A stretch of DNA of 64,000 nt from Torymus aiolomorphi (Eukaryota; Arthropoda; Insecta; Hymenoptera; Torymidae), in assembly GCA_036365515.1 (NCBI GenBank), contig CM070877.1, positions 9,395,101 to 9,459,100 of the forward strand, read 5' to 3'. A program made the position numbers and the translations under genes. Each line of letters begins with the position of its first letter. Position 1 is the stretch's first letter. The notes beneath the pieces were generated by a model. That model was not told where the DNA came from. It saw nothing but the letters and a program-made list of their open reading frames with translations, and searched no databases. Shown here one piece after another: positions 26,245 to 37,718 of the stretch.

Positions 26245-28952
26245 CACACCTGTGTATTATATTATTCAAATTTCCGCGCTCGCGAATGTGTGCGTGTGTC
26301 ACTTTGTCTCAAAGACCGACAACTATATTTGATGATGATGAGAGAGGGAAAGAGAGGAAGAGACGGGATGAGAGTGTGCGCTGATCTCATTTCGCAGTGT
26401 GGCCTGGAGATGAACCTTTCACCCTTACGCGCAGATCCTTCTTTTTTTTGGCGAGAGAGCTGTGAGTGGTCCCCGGAGAGTAATAATATCTTAATCAAGG
26501 TATTGTCTCGCCGGTGGTATACGCTTATTTCTTTCGCTCGAGAGAATTGTTGTTGTTGCCGATTCGCATTAAGCGCCCGGGTCTTTTATTTTACGGCAAT
26601 CTTCGTTTCTTGGGCTTGAAATGTTTCTCGAAGGTGAAAGCTTTTATCAATTATATCAATGAGGATTCTCTTTGTGCGAATCCTTTTAATCGTAATTTCA
26701 GTGTAATGGAACGGATTTTATGTACAATATTTATGAACAATGAATGAAACAAAAAGCTTACAAGACAAGATCAAATAGTATAAAATATAATCAGAACAGA
26801 AGATGATTTTAAATTATTGACTATAAGGACTGTAATGATGATTTTACTAAAAAAACATTGTAAACTTTCAGTACTAACAATTTTCTATTTCATTTAATTA
26901 ATACAATTTACTTTTCATGTCTTTTAATGTGAAATTCGTCATAATCTTGTTACCAAACAATAGCTAAGGAAAGCTGCATTCTGATCGTAGTTTATAATCT
27001 TACTAAAGAGTGAAATTAAATAAAAGAACGATTACTTTACTAAATGATAATGTGCGGGAAAATGGTAGGTGTAGAGAAAAAAGAGACTGGAACATGCACT
27101 TACCATCATGACTAAAACGATCAGAAAAATGCCTTAAAGATAAGATTCCTCTGTTCCGAATGTCTTTTTAATTACCATCAGTAAAAAGAATTACATTTAA
27201 TTTATTCGTACCCGCGCGCAGTAATTAGTAAACCTACGACTGCTACGAATTATACAAATGAAAACGCGCGCGCCTTTAGATTGCGCCTGTAGTATCTCCG
27301 GCTTCAATCTTGTACGGTTCTAAGTGGAACAAATTAGAGTAACTTTTTATAGGTGGGATATAGCGCTCTCGCCGGGGCGTTTGAGGGCATTCAAATAAAT
27401 TTGATATTAATCATTTTCTGACGGATACAAAGACGAATTGGACGCGATATTAATCATTCGCGCCAACGATCCATGCGCGATCTTGATATTTCACGCGCAC
27501 GCACGAAATTATTTTATTTTGACTAATAAGATGATTAGGTCCTTTCAACTGTTACCACTTTTGATTGCTTTTGATTTCATCACGAGAATTCGGAGCAACT
27601 CCAAATTACTTGATCATTCGATTCCCACAATGTACAACTAAAGTTATTACACAAGTAGGATTACAAACGTACGAGACGAACCAACAATTTTTGTCAGACT
27701 TATAAGACCTTAAGGAAATTCATTCGATGATGAAGAATGGAAGAAATATAATTGCAAACTCGCTTATTATTGAACGACAATTGTTAAGACTTTTCAAGGG
27801 CTCATCAACAACACATTTTTATGCAACACGAATGTCATTTAATGACAGGTTATCCAACCTTTACGTTCTTTCAAATCGGATCTTGTGATCTCTCGCCGAA
27901 GCACTGCAGTTTAGAGAATTGAGATAGCTCTGAAATCCATTTAATAACAATCCGACAATCCCATACTGATAAACATCGAAATTGGGCATACATAATACGG
28001 ATTCCATTTGCCTCAAAGATACACCGATAGAGCCAATAATTCGTATCATTACCTAAACCACTTTTCGAGCCTGCGTAAGACCGTTTCCCGGATATCTCCC
28101 GAAACAATATTAAATGACGAGCGCAGGCCACCCTGTCATTACGCGCGGCAGTTACATCCCTAAACTCTCGCCTCTCTTCTGCCATCACCGCGCGCCTCCT
28201 AAATCCGTAATTTGCCGCAATCATCGAAAGATCCGTCAGGTGCGATACGATCGGCGCGAGGATTTCCAGGATAAAAAACAACAACCGAAGGATCGTTTGA
28301 TTAGCGAGTTATGCTTCGTCGCATAATAAACTTTCGTTAGTCTCCTCTCCACTTGCATTCATACTTACGAAATCAACGTCGGTGGTCACGGGGTTAAGGG
28401 CAATAAGTTACAGCCGCGGACACTGGGCCATAATTCTCGGTGAAATTGGCACTCGAAGTCCCCGATGGGAGGGGAGAGAGTGCATATGCGCGCCACTCGC
28501 TTCGATTAATGGAGAGAGAAGAATGGGCCGAGAGGTGTCGATGCTCTCTCCACTCTCTCCCTCTCTCTCTCTCTCTTCGCTGCGCGTCATTTTAATAAAT
28601 TCGCAGCAAATCACGCTCCGCGATTTTAGAGTTGCAAATGCGCGCACGAGCGAGAGCGCGGCGCCGCGAGAACCGACAAAGGGTTCAAAAGGACCGCTCG
28701 CTCGCTCGTCTAATGCCCCGCGCGTACGCGTATATACAGCTCCGGGGCGGTGTCTTTCTCGCTCGTCTCTGCTTCTATCTTTCTGTCTTTCTCTCCGTCT
28801 ATGTCTTACAGAGCTGCGCCTCTCGCGGCGCGATTATCATACAAACATTGATGACTAGACCACGGCGATGCCGGAAAAAGAGACACAGAGTGAGAGGCAG
28901 TGGTAGTGGTGGTAGTAGTCTGCGGGATACCGCAGAGCGCTATCTTGGCTAA

Positions 28953-28954
<2 letters not shown>

Positions 28955-28984
<30 letters not shown>
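28955..28984. repeat. (GCT)10 trinucleotide repeat
   Basis: Ten perfect GCT units. The surrounding frames give polyalanine or polycysteine with no conserved flanks, so there is no reason to think the repeat is coding. Confidence 0.9.
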
Positions 28985-28987
<3 letters not shown>

Positions 28988-29805
28988 ACCATCAAAGCCG
29001 CGATGCGATGCTCGGCCATCAAAGTCTTTCTCGGAGGAGTAGTAGCAGCGCGAGCCCGTTTTTTGCTGCTGATGGGAGCTGGGTATAGCAGTCGAGAGAC
29101 GCAACGCCGTGTCTCCAAATATCGCTTGTGCCGTGTTATTCGATTAAGATCGGTGTGTCGGTATAGGTGGATAGGCTGCGCCTCAAATTGCCGATTGTCG
29201 AGGTTTTGTATTTTGTTGCTCAGGGCTCAAGGGGGGTAAAAAGTGGTTCTATATAGCTCATATACAAGGGTTGGTTGATGAATTTCTTCGGTTTTTGTTA
29301 AGTGCCTTTTTTGGTGAGAAGTTTTTGCACGGTGCTTGTTTCTTTTTTTGGAAATTGTAGTTATGGTAAAATTAATGAATCTTTAGTGTTATAATAGCGA
29401 ACCAGAACTTTCTTGTTTGATGAATTTTCTTGGGGGCACTTACGTTGAGGGATTCAGAGGTTGTATGTGATGATAGAATAGGGATTTATCTGTAACTGTT
29501 TGATAAATATAAATAGGAATATCACAAAAATTATCACAGGGAAAAGCTAATCAATCAGTATAAGTCAATAAAATATGAAAATAAAACGAACATCAACACA
29601 TACTCGTTATTATATAAGAGAGTTAAACGCCAGAATATCATTAATTATGCTGGTCTGTAATATTATTGATTCCAAATTTTTTCATACAGTATCGTGTATT
29701 CATGATTATATTTACTAAATCACATTCTACTTTTAAAAGCTAGAAAAATATTAGAAATTTGTGTGTGATTTATTCTAACATTTCCATTAAATATTTTGTA
29801 TGAGT

Positions 29806-30024
29806 TCATGTTGGAGATGCATAATTTAAAATTGGATAAACTTGCGTGGAATATAAATATTTCATAGTATATATATTATTGAACTGTCTACTCAGTCTAC
29901 ATATAAAACCTAACATCCTATTAGCTTTATTTATAGTAATTTCAAACTGTTCAACGAATTTTACTGACTGATTAATCAAAACTCCTAGATCTTTTACCAT
30001 ATAAACATTTTGTAAATGAAACAT
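29806..30024 (-). pseudogene. Non-LTR retrotransposon (LINE) reverse-transcriptase fragment
   Basis: A 73-codon frame contains VKDLGVLINQS, INKANRMLGFICRLSR and YPILNYASP. These are the typical blocks just downstream of the reverse-transcriptase core in insect jockey/I-type LINEs (family consensus roughly VKDLGV, NKA.RMLGFI, RPILEYAS.VW). Both ends are missing and a stop replaces the usual tryptophan after YASP, so this is a dead fragment. It abuts the mobile-element nest at 30.3-35.0 kb. Confidence 0.75.
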
Positions 30025-30270
30025 CGAAATTAGCTAAATCGAATTAATAATGAGTTTCAGTAGTTACAAGTAGATGTGTTTTTACTTTGTTTTAACACGT
30101 TTTCAAATATAATTGATAAAAAAAGACTGTTATCGACTGATAAAAAATATTGATAATTGATAAAAAAAGATGTTTTATACCATTCTAACCTCAAAATCAT
30201 AACTTCAATATGATTATTCGGCTCTCGTGGTATAAAATACGGTTCCAAACTGGTACGTAAGAAGATTTTT

Positions 30271-30325
30271 AGCTCATGTGATTTTTCTCACTCGCTTCGC
30301 TCGTCCGAAAAACGTCACCTGAGCT
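30271..30325. repeat. Short foldback hairpin
   Basis: AGCTCATGTGATTTTTC at 30,271 pairs with GAAAAACGTCACCTGAGCT ending at 30,325, around a loop containing CTCGCTTCGCTCG. It lies at the left border of the mobile-element nest and may be the end of an unrecognised element. Confidence 0.5.
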
Positions 30326-30406
30326 AAATAATCACCTTCCACACCCGTGTCGAAATGTACTATTATAGCACTGCATGACATAAATCCGCACTTACAGCAC
30401 GCTTTT

Positions 30407-30490
30407 CCGTGGCATAAGTAGCTGATTACGCCACTGTCGCCAACTTCACGTCGTGTTATTATATGTAAATATACTTATGCCACTAGTATC
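30407..30490. repeat. Left terminal repeat of the recombinase-bearing element
   Basis: GTGGCATAAGT near 30,409 and ACTTATGCCACTAGTATC (30,473-30,490) are inverted copies of one arm. The second copy is identical, in the same orientation, to 34,929-34,946 on the other side of the tyrosine-recombinase gene. Inverted arms and short flanking direct repeats are what site-specific tyrosine recombinases use, so this is a candidate element end. That role is an inference. Confidence 0.45.
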
Positions 30491-31255
30491 CTAGTGTGCA
30501 CTAAATTGATTGCTAAAATGAGTGAAGCTTTGTGAAAGTGCATGAAATTTAGTATAAAATAACAAATTTTTTTCATCATTTATTCAAAATTTATAAATTT
30601 GGAGGTTATAGGAATCTATAAATTTTGTCTTTTTTTCTTACACTTTAGATAAATGTAAGGGAAAGGAAAATGGATATTTTTAAGAAACTTAAAAAATACT
30701 AAGAAAATACATGGATACTTTTGAAATTATATGCTTATTTATTAGACATGTTTTTAAAATAAATTATATAAATAATTAATAAATATTCAAAATTTAAATG
30801 AACACTTGCATACTTATTCATCATAATTAAACTCAAAAATTTGAATAGTACATTAGAATACTAACAATAGAATTTATAACTGAATATAAACTGAATATTC
30901 AACACTTATATATTAAAGAAAATAATCTGTATAGAAAAAAATAACTTTGAAAAAATATTAAGTACATAATAGTAACTGAATTCTTGATATTATTTTAGAA
31001 TTATTTCTCGTTTCTAGTCTCTTCATCTCTATCCGTAATGTTACAATTATTGAAAACAATTGGTTGATGCGAATCACCTTCTATTCTAACATTACAGTTA
31101 TAAAATACATAAGACTTATTTAAGCCCTTATCAGTTGAATCATTTATATATAATCCAATATCTGCATCATATAAAACTTAGAATTTTTGTTCGTTTTGAG
31201 CCTCCGTAGATGAAGATGAATTTTTGAAATAAAATTCCCAGTGATAGTGTCATTC

Positions 31256-31265
31256 TTATTAAATT
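31256..31265. repeat. Target-site duplication of the Penelope insertion (left)
   Basis: TTATTAAATT here is identical to 33,280-33,289, directly flanking the Penelope-like element on both sides. Confidence 0.6.
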
Positions 31266-31342
31266 CTTTTTTTTTTTCAAATGAGGAAGTAGATCCTTTG
31301 AGGGCCAATTTTCCAAATAAAAATAAGCAAAATTTCTTTGCA

Positions 31343-31380
31343 ACGTTTCGACAGGATATCCCCTGGCCTCTTCAGGCTTT
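31343..31380 (-). ncRNA. Hammerhead ribozyme motif at the 3' end of the Penelope element
   Basis: On the - strand, CTGAAGAG (31,370-31,377) leads into stem II (GCCAGG, loop, CCTGTC) and then GAAACGTT^GC, with predicted cleavage after 31,343. The conserved core C-U-G-A-N-G-A and G-A-A-A are intact. The stem II base next to GAAA-C is mispaired compared with the sister copy at 33.15 kb. Hammerhead motifs of this kind are known from Penelope-like elements. Confidence 0.6.
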
Positions 31381-31537
31381 ATTTAAAAAAGACAAATTAC
31401 AGAAAACTTAGTCAAAGATGATAACAAACAATATAATTTGATATAAATAAAATAATATTTACCAAATCGTCTAAACCGGTGTGTAATACCGGTAGCGTAC
31501 AGGTGGTATAGAACATAATCGACCGTCACGTCAGAGT

Positions 31538-32870
31538 TTATGTACAGTCGATACTGTTTACAAATTCGCAACCCAGTTTTCTCACTAGCTTTTTGTATAT
31601 CTGATTTAAATTTTGTGTGTCCTCTATTCTATTTATCGTGTTATTGTGTATGTTTATGTGTAGCATTTCAGAGATGATTTGTTTATTATAATTAGTTCCT
31701 TTGTCTAAAATTTGAACGTTTTTCCAGTCGATTATATATCCGTTGTTTATTGCATGTGCTGATACTACTGATTTGTTATTTTTATCATTTTCATGTTCCT
31801 TTACTCGAGTTTTTAATGCTCTTTTCGTTTCTCCAATATATATCGCTGGGCATGTCAAACAATTTATTTTATATACTACTTATCTAGTCTGTCTTTGTCT
31901 AATTTTATTATACAATTTAATTTTTTATTAACTAAAGGGACAGAACGGATGTTGTATTTTGACAAAATATAAGAACATTTTTTATAGAAACTTTTCATAT
32001 GGGATAGCAACAGTAGTAATTGGCGTGTTCTTCGTTGTATTTTGACTATTGTTATTATCAAATTTGATTTTTCGAAGTCTATTCTTAATGTGTAGGTCAA
32101 TGAATCTTTCAGGATAATCATTATGTAAAAGAAGATTTTTAATTTTACGTATATTTGTATCATGGAAATGTGCATATGATAAGAGAATGGCTTCATCTAC
32201 AAGATTTGAAATATTTCTTTTCTGATTGTCAATGTGATTCGAATTCAAATTTAATAGTCTAGATGATTCTGTTGGCTTTTGATACCAATTCGTTACAATA
32301 CAGTTGTTTTTTCTTATTAGTGTTATATCGAGAAAATGTATGCTATTATCTTTTTCTATTTCATGGGTAAATTTTAGATGTCTATTATACTTATTAAACA
32401 CTGTCAAGACTATATCTACGTGATCTCTTTTTATGCATAAAATTTTATCGTCGACATATCTATAGTAAAATAGTAGAATGCAACTGTAAATCTCTTTTAG
32501 TTCTCGTAAACAATCTGTTTCTAAGTCATTCATTACTATATCAGCAAATAATGGAGAAATGGAAGAACCTATCAAGGCTTTCTAAAATTAAATCACACGG
32601 TATGTTTGTAAATAAAGAGCATACGTCAAGAGATACAAGCACATATTCGTTGGATATTTTAACACTGTTAATTTTTTCTTTTAAATCGAAACTATTGTTG
32701 ACATGAGAAGACGGTTTCGGAATACATACTTTCAGGTCATTATATACAATCTTAGCTAAAAAATGAATAGGACTACCAATAACCGAAATAATAGGTCTTA
32801 ATGGAATATTTTCTTTATGAATTTTAGAGAGACAAGGGGGAAAAAATATCACAATAACCAACTTACACAA
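31538..32870 (-). pseudogene. Penelope reverse transcriptase and GIY-YIG endonuclease remnants
   Basis: Three frames on the - strand make up the coding part. 32,870-32,541 has LRPIISVIGSPIHFLAK and YVLVSLDVCSLFTNIP. 32,575-31,982 has GSSISPLFADIVMNDLE, the catalytic YVDD in YRYVDDKI, and IHFLDITLIRK. 31,858-31,538 has CPAIYIGETKRALKTRVKEH, the GIY-YIG endonuclease signature. The first and second are in different frames and overlap, and an intermediate piece (about 32,000-31,876) lies in a third frame, so at least three shifts or stops have accumulated. About 440 residues are recognisable, roughly half of a full Penelope protein; the N-terminal part is absent. Confidence 0.85.
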
Positions 32871-32916
32871 ACAAACACTCCACTTCCGAGAGCATATGAT
32901 CTCCCTAAAAGTTTAA

Positions 32917-33250
32917 ATCACATATACAAAAAGCTAGTGAGAAAAATGGGTTGCGAATTTGTAAACAGTATCGACTGTATATAAACTCTAACGTGACGGT
33001 CGATTATGTTCTATACCACCTGTACGCTACCGGTATTACACACCGTTTTAGACGATTTGGTAAATATTATTTTATTTATGTCAAATTATATTGTTTGTTA
33101 TCATCTTTAACTAAGTTTTCTATAATTTGTCTTTTTTAAATAAAGCCTGAAGAGGCCAGGAGATATCCTGGCGAAACGTTGCAAAGAAATTTTACTTATT
33201 TTTACTTGGAAAATTGGCCCTCAAAGGATCAACTTCCTCATTTGAAAATT
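32917..33250 (+). repeat. Inverted copy of the Penelope 3' end
   Basis: This block is over 90% identical by eye to the reverse complement of 31,272-31,602. It contains the last residues of the endonuclease frame, a non-coding tail and a hammerhead motif, so it is the 3' end of a second copy in the opposite orientation. Confidence 0.85.
33144..33190 (+). ncRNA. Hammerhead ribozyme motif, inverted Penelope copy
   Basis: CTGAAGA (33,147-33,153) is followed by one extra G, a perfect 6-bp stem II (GCCAGG 33,155-33,160 with CCTGGC 33,167-33,172, loop AGATAT) and GAAA (33,173-33,176). Stem III is minimal (ACGT) and the predicted cleavage site is after the second T of ACGTT (33,180). Stem I can form GC/GC next to the core, then an A-rich internal loop, then TAAA/TTTA, which is a type I layout. 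All core residues are present. The short stem III suggests it would work best as a dimer. Confidence 0.65.
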
Positions 33251-33279
33251 AAACATGGAGGGTGAAAGTCAGAATTATA

Positions 33280-33289
33280 TTATTAAATT
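33280..33289. repeat. Target-site duplication of the Penelope insertion (right)
   Basis: TTATTAAATT, identical to 31,256-31,265. Confidence 0.6.
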
Positions 33290-34891
33290 ATTGTCTTCGC
33301 TCATGATGATCAGATGATTTTACATGTTGAATTGATGAAGTTTCTGTAATGGAAGTTCTTGCATTGATACAATTTCTATTGCTTGATGTGGATCGAGTTT
33401 CAATATTGGAATTTTTAGTAATCGAACAATATTTGTTGGGTTGGGTACATGTAATTGGACTCTATGAATGTGATCGGCTGAAGATGAAATCGGCTCTGGT
33501 TCTGCATTGCTTGTAATAGTGGCTTGTTTATCTAAAACAATGCCAGAACTTGTTTGTTGGTAAATCTTTTTTTATTATTAATGGAATCAGCAATGTACCC
33601 TTCAGTAACTGAGTTTGACTTCCAACCTCCATGTCTCTTGAGAGTAGTTATATCCCCTCCAGCATCCACTAAGAGAGTAGCTGAGGTTCTTTGAAAGCTA
33701 TGTTCTGTATATATCCATAAGTATTAGGCAATTTTAAGTATACAGCTACTTCTTTTGGCATGGATCCAAATTTATTGATACCGATAGGTTGATTTATATA
33801 TTTTCCATTAGTATACTTAAAAAAAATCTATCGAGTACACATGGCTGTGATCTGGATTGCATGTATTGCTTACAAATAGCATACAATTCACCAGTAATTG
33901 TAAATGACCTGGGTACTTTATTTTTAGTCTCATTGATTTTAACAAGTAGCAGATCTTCTGTCTCTATAACATCTTTAACTAATAACTTTGTAAATTCCTG
34001 TCTCCTAAGAGAGCCAGCAATGCCGAAGATAAGAACTACCTAAAAATAATTAAAAAAGAGTTATTAAATAAAATCATATCAAAGTTGTGATTTTGAGGTT
34101 AATAATAGAGATAAATTAATTATTTCAAGAGTATATGCGTTTTATTTACCTTTGTAGATCAATATAAAACATCTGGTGCTTCATTAAGGAATCTTGATAT
34201 TTCCTCTTTTGTAAAAGTTAATGATTTTTTTTATCTGTATCCTGAATATTGTTTTTTTAAAGAAGAAATCAATTTTTGATACTAATTGATGTCAATTTGA
34301 TCATATGTGTAAATTGTAGTTCTTATGTGGACCACAAGCTAGAAGGTGCATATTTCTTTGACAGATCAAAAAAGTAAGTCAGCAAAACATCTTGACAGAA
34401 AGAATTAGTTCCCTTGTCTCTTGGCCACTTTTTAAAGGCAGTATAAGCCGCCGTATATAGTTGCTTTGATACTTTAGGCAACAGATCTAATGAAACATTG
34501 TTTGCAGCTTCTCTAATACTTTCTGGTACGATTTCCATACAATTGTTTTCACTAAGTTCACTATCTGAACTCATTTTCAAGCGTTTTACAAATTCTCATA
34601 AGTATCTTCTCATAAATATCTTCACTAAAGCGTATACGACCCAATGAAAGACGGGATTCATCATTAGAAAAGTTGGGTCGGAAGCTCGAACACGCACACC
34701 AGTAAGCGCACGAATGTAAGGTATACCTAGACTGACACATCGTGTTTATAGATGGCGCGTCGGTCGTAGATGATCAAGCATACATGTAAAATGTGGGTTG
34801 TGAATTTTTAATTCTTCGTAACTAATATTTACTTAATTTATTTATTGATCATAAAGAACGACGAATTTATGTCACACGAGCTATAAAATAG

Positions 34892-34946
34892 TATATGATA
34901 CTCGTGGCATAAGTGGCCATAATAGGCCACTTATGCCACTAGTATC
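34892..34946. repeat. Right terminal palindrome of the recombinase-bearing element
   Basis: GATACTCGTGGCATAAGTGG and its near-perfect reverse complement, ending CCACTAGTATC, face each other across a spacer of about 6 nt (ATAATA). The inner 18 nt at 34,929-34,946 repeat exactly at 30,473-30,490. Two inverted arms of 13 nt or more around a short spacer is the general layout of a tyrosine-recombinase core site, and the element's recombinase start codon lies only about 310 bp away. A simple transposon hairpin is the alternative. Confidence 0.5.
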
Positions 34947-37508
34947 GTAATGTACTATTATTCCGTTTGTCAGAAATCCAATTCTGCTTGCGAGATATTG
35001 GTTATTCACCCATATTTAAATATAGGCAAAAATTGTTGGTTTTGAATGAAATGTTATAAGACTACACCACTATTGAGCTAATAAAAAAATTTTTCCATAT
35101 ATTTGTCCAACGGGATTTTAACATAACATTATTTAACTTTATACCCCCTTCTTATCCCTCAGAAGGTGTGGTAACTAAAAAATAACGTCGGAATTGATAA
35201 GAACAGACTATATTACATGTTGGGTAAGTCATTTTTGCTATAGGTTGATGAAAACAAATTTTTCTTCCACATGTCCAAATATAGTCGCTCTGGCGGTTAA
35301 AATGGTTCGTTCGAAGGTAATGCTTATTTGAACACTCATTTACCAGAACATGGACTCAACTTGAAACTTCACTGAGAGTAGTATTTCATCATAAACTTTC
35401 ATTTCGCACACATTTTGGTTTAAAATTCAAGGTCCAGGAAACAGGCTATTTTTGGCTCATTTTTAGGGTCACTCTTTCATTTTACCGTGATCTATAAAAA
35501 TCGAAATTAGATCAGCTACTGGTTAACATTATCTAATACAATGTTAAGAGGTCCAAATCATTCAATGACATTGCATTATTTTAATATCAGCAAGTGTCGC
35601 TTCAAGCTCAATGTGCACTTTATCTTAATTGAATATTACAGTACCTCCAATTTATTAAAATTTACGAAGAGCTTTCAGAGACATTCATCTTCACAATTTA
35701 TTAATTCTTAAGACCCTTAAGACCTCAAAGCCAAAAGCCTAGCCACGCTTCTTTGAGATTTCAATTTTACACAATTTCCGTAGAAGGACGACAGCCGAGC
35801 TCCTTTAAATATTTCAATATGCTCCCGGCAATCATAACCGCTCGCCAATTCTCACAATGAAATCCAACCGCTGCGGTGCTATAGGCCCTTCAAAAGGCCC
35901 TTCTTTCACGTCGCCGGCTAACCTCATTACACGCAAGTTCTCGCATTGATTGCCTAAACCATCATCTCTTCCATCCAGAAAGAAGAAAAAAAGGAAGAAG
36001 TGGCCCTTTCTCCGCGCCTTCCTGTCCCGGTCCAAAAGAAAGCGCGAAAAGGAGGATACCGGGAGCGCCAAAATTCCTCGTGCACGTACATAAAGGAAGT
36101 CACATGGCTTTATATTCTGCGCCGTGTGACGCGCGCGCGACAAAGGAAGAGAGAGAGAGACACTCACTTGGCAGCACCTCATTATATATCCCCCTGTCCC
36201 TCCTCATTATTCCTTTGTGTCTTGTTGACACAACATTTTGCACCGGCAACTGGAATATATATGTATGTATATGCCCCCATATTGCGAGCCGTTATTTCGC
36301 GATTGTTTTCTGCAAGCGCGCGCGCGTGTGGGTCTGGCTGACCCCGCGGTAGATATATATCCTAGACGCAATATGTGACTATTGTCAGTGTTTGTGGTGT
36401 GTGTTTTTATTCGGGGCGTCGCGCTGCTGTTGGCACGACAGTCCCTATTTTTGCGGAAAATTTCTAGCTCGGGCTGATCGAGGTGGTGCGGACGAGGGGC
36501 AGGATATAATATAGCGATGCTGGCAATTTGTTTGTTTTCGTAATGTCCCGGTTCGGCCTTTTTCGTTCAATAATTGAAGGCTGGGTGTGACTCCCTCTCT
36601 CTCTCCCTATTCACCCCTCGACAGTCGGAAGTGAATTTCAAATTTTACCGTTAACATATATATGAATGCACGTATCGTGTTCTTGAAAAAATATATATGG
36701 ATTCTTCGGAAATAATATCTTTAGTGGCCTTTTTTCATCTTTTCAAAGTGGTCCTTTAAATTTAGAATTTGAAGAAAAAAAATCATAATATTTCATAGCC
36801 AATAAGCCGGGGGGTGTGGCTATAGTCTTCCATAAATTTGAAACTTATTCCATTCTAATTTCCAAGAACTCACCTCCCTCGATTTCTACACGTACTTTAT
36901 CAATCACGAAGATAACTAATGACGTTTTAATAAAAATTAAAAATTAACCGCCATCATTCATTAATATATATCGACCCGCACCGCGCGGCTTACCTACATG
37001 ATAAGTCACTCTCACTCGGAAATTTTCATTCACACAAGAGAAAGAGATAGGCGCATATATGCGCTTTCAAATCGTTCACGAGCGCAAGCGCACAATATCA
37101 TTACGAAAGTCCGGTATAATTCTCGAATCGAAAGGATTTTCAATCAGAGAGATTTATTCACACATCATCGCTGTTTACCGTAAACAAATCGCTCGTATAA
37201 CAAGCGTTTTTTCCCCCTCTCCCCGTGCCTAAGAACACACACATGCACGCACGCTATAGCAAGCGAGCGGTTCAATTACGGCGCGCCAGCGAATAAATCA
37301 AGGGTCCTTTCATTATCCATTATCGCGCACCGTTATGCTTTAATCCACCTCTGGGTAAAAAAACTCTTTCGCGCACATATGTATATACACACGCGAGTCG
37401 GATGGGAGGAGAATAGAGACTTTTCGGTCCATTGTCTTGCTCGCTCACTCGCTTGCGGTAGACTTGCGCTCGCTCGTGAGCGCTCGCGCAGGATGTAAAG
37501 TGTTCCTT

Positions 37509-37561
37509 CTCTCTCTCTCTCTCTCTCTCTCCCTCTCTCTCGTTCTCTCTCTCTCTCTCTC
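37509..37561. repeat. (CT)n imperfect microsatellite
   Basis: About 53 bp of CT with two interruptions. It gives spurious arginine/glutamate frames on the - strand. Confidence 0.9.
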
Positions 37562-37684
37562 ATGCTCAGGGGGACCACCCAGCCAACCTATACTTAGTGA
37601 GGTGTCGGCAAATTGAGCTATAGGTGCCTTGGGTGTGCAACGGGAGGCGCATCGCCGATACCACCACCATCCGGTGTGTGTCTG

Positions 37685-37686
<2 letters not shown>

Positions 37687-37716
<30 letters not shown>
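37687..37716. repeat. (TG)15 microsatellite
   Basis: Fifteen perfect TG units. Confidence 0.92.

Positions 37717-37718
<2 letters not shown>

Larger units (their letters stand above)
17081..29800. other. Non-coding stretch downstream of ladybird
   Basis: No exon is supported on either strand. The stretch alternates AT-rich DNA (17.1-18.2, 20.2-21.0, 22.8-23.6, 24.5-25.2 and 26.6-27.8 kb) with CpG- and GA-rich blocks. The longest open frames (for example 232 codons at 25,921-26,619 and 132 codons at 21,081-21,479) are either low-complexity or unlike any family I recognise. It also holds the degraded hammerhead-like motif near 17.6 kb and the microsatellites listed separately. Confidence 0.6.
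31266..33279 (-). mobile_element. Degenerate Penelope-like retroelement
   Basis: A 2-kb insertion bounded by the 10-bp direct repeat TTATTAAATT. On the - strand it encodes a reverse transcriptase followed by a GIY-YIG endonuclease, the order that defines Penelope-like elements. Its two ends carry the same sequence of about 330 bp in opposite orientation (about 31,272-31,602 on the - strand and 32,917-33,250 on the + strand), each with a hammerhead-like motif. The right-hand copy includes the end of the endonuclease frame (KKLVRKMGCEFVNSIDC). It is therefore the 3' end of a second, inverted copy joined head-to-head to the 5'-truncated main copy. Such partial inverted arrangements are known for this class. 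The frames are broken, so it is inactive. Confidence 0.85.
31001..34580 (-). pseudogene. Crypton-like tyrosine-recombinase gene, broken and interrupted
   Basis: The - strand gene starts at 34,580. The first part contains VPESIREAANN and LLPKVSKQLYTAAY and ends near SSLWST at a stop. It continues with disabled frames (FTKEEISRFLNEAP) to an intron of about 110 bp (GT at 34,149, AG at 34,040). The catalytic half follows: FGIAGSLRRQEFTKL with the first arginine, LVKINETK, the block IGINKFGSMPKEVAVYLKLP, then HSFQRTSATLLVDAGGDITT, KRHGGWKS and EGYIADS with the likely nucleophile tyrosine. HxxR normally reads H-x-x-R; here the fourth residue is Q. A Penelope-like element (31,266-33,279) splits the C-terminal region. 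Beyond it, the family's asparagine-rich tail (IVFNNCNI) ends at a TAA (31,001-31,003). Several stops and frame changes make it a pseudogene. Such recombinase genes are widespread in Hymenoptera. Confidence 0.75.

Noticed and set aside
25921..26619. 232-codon open frame on the + strand
   Set aside because: It is built from GA/CT, CCT and CGCT repeats (serine-, arginine- and leucine-rich runs), with equally long frames overlapping it in other phases and no recognisable domain.
28900..29088. Possible polyalanine/polycysteine protein over (GCT)10
   Set aside because: The flanks show no conserved sequence and both strands are equally open, so it is a microsatellite artefact.
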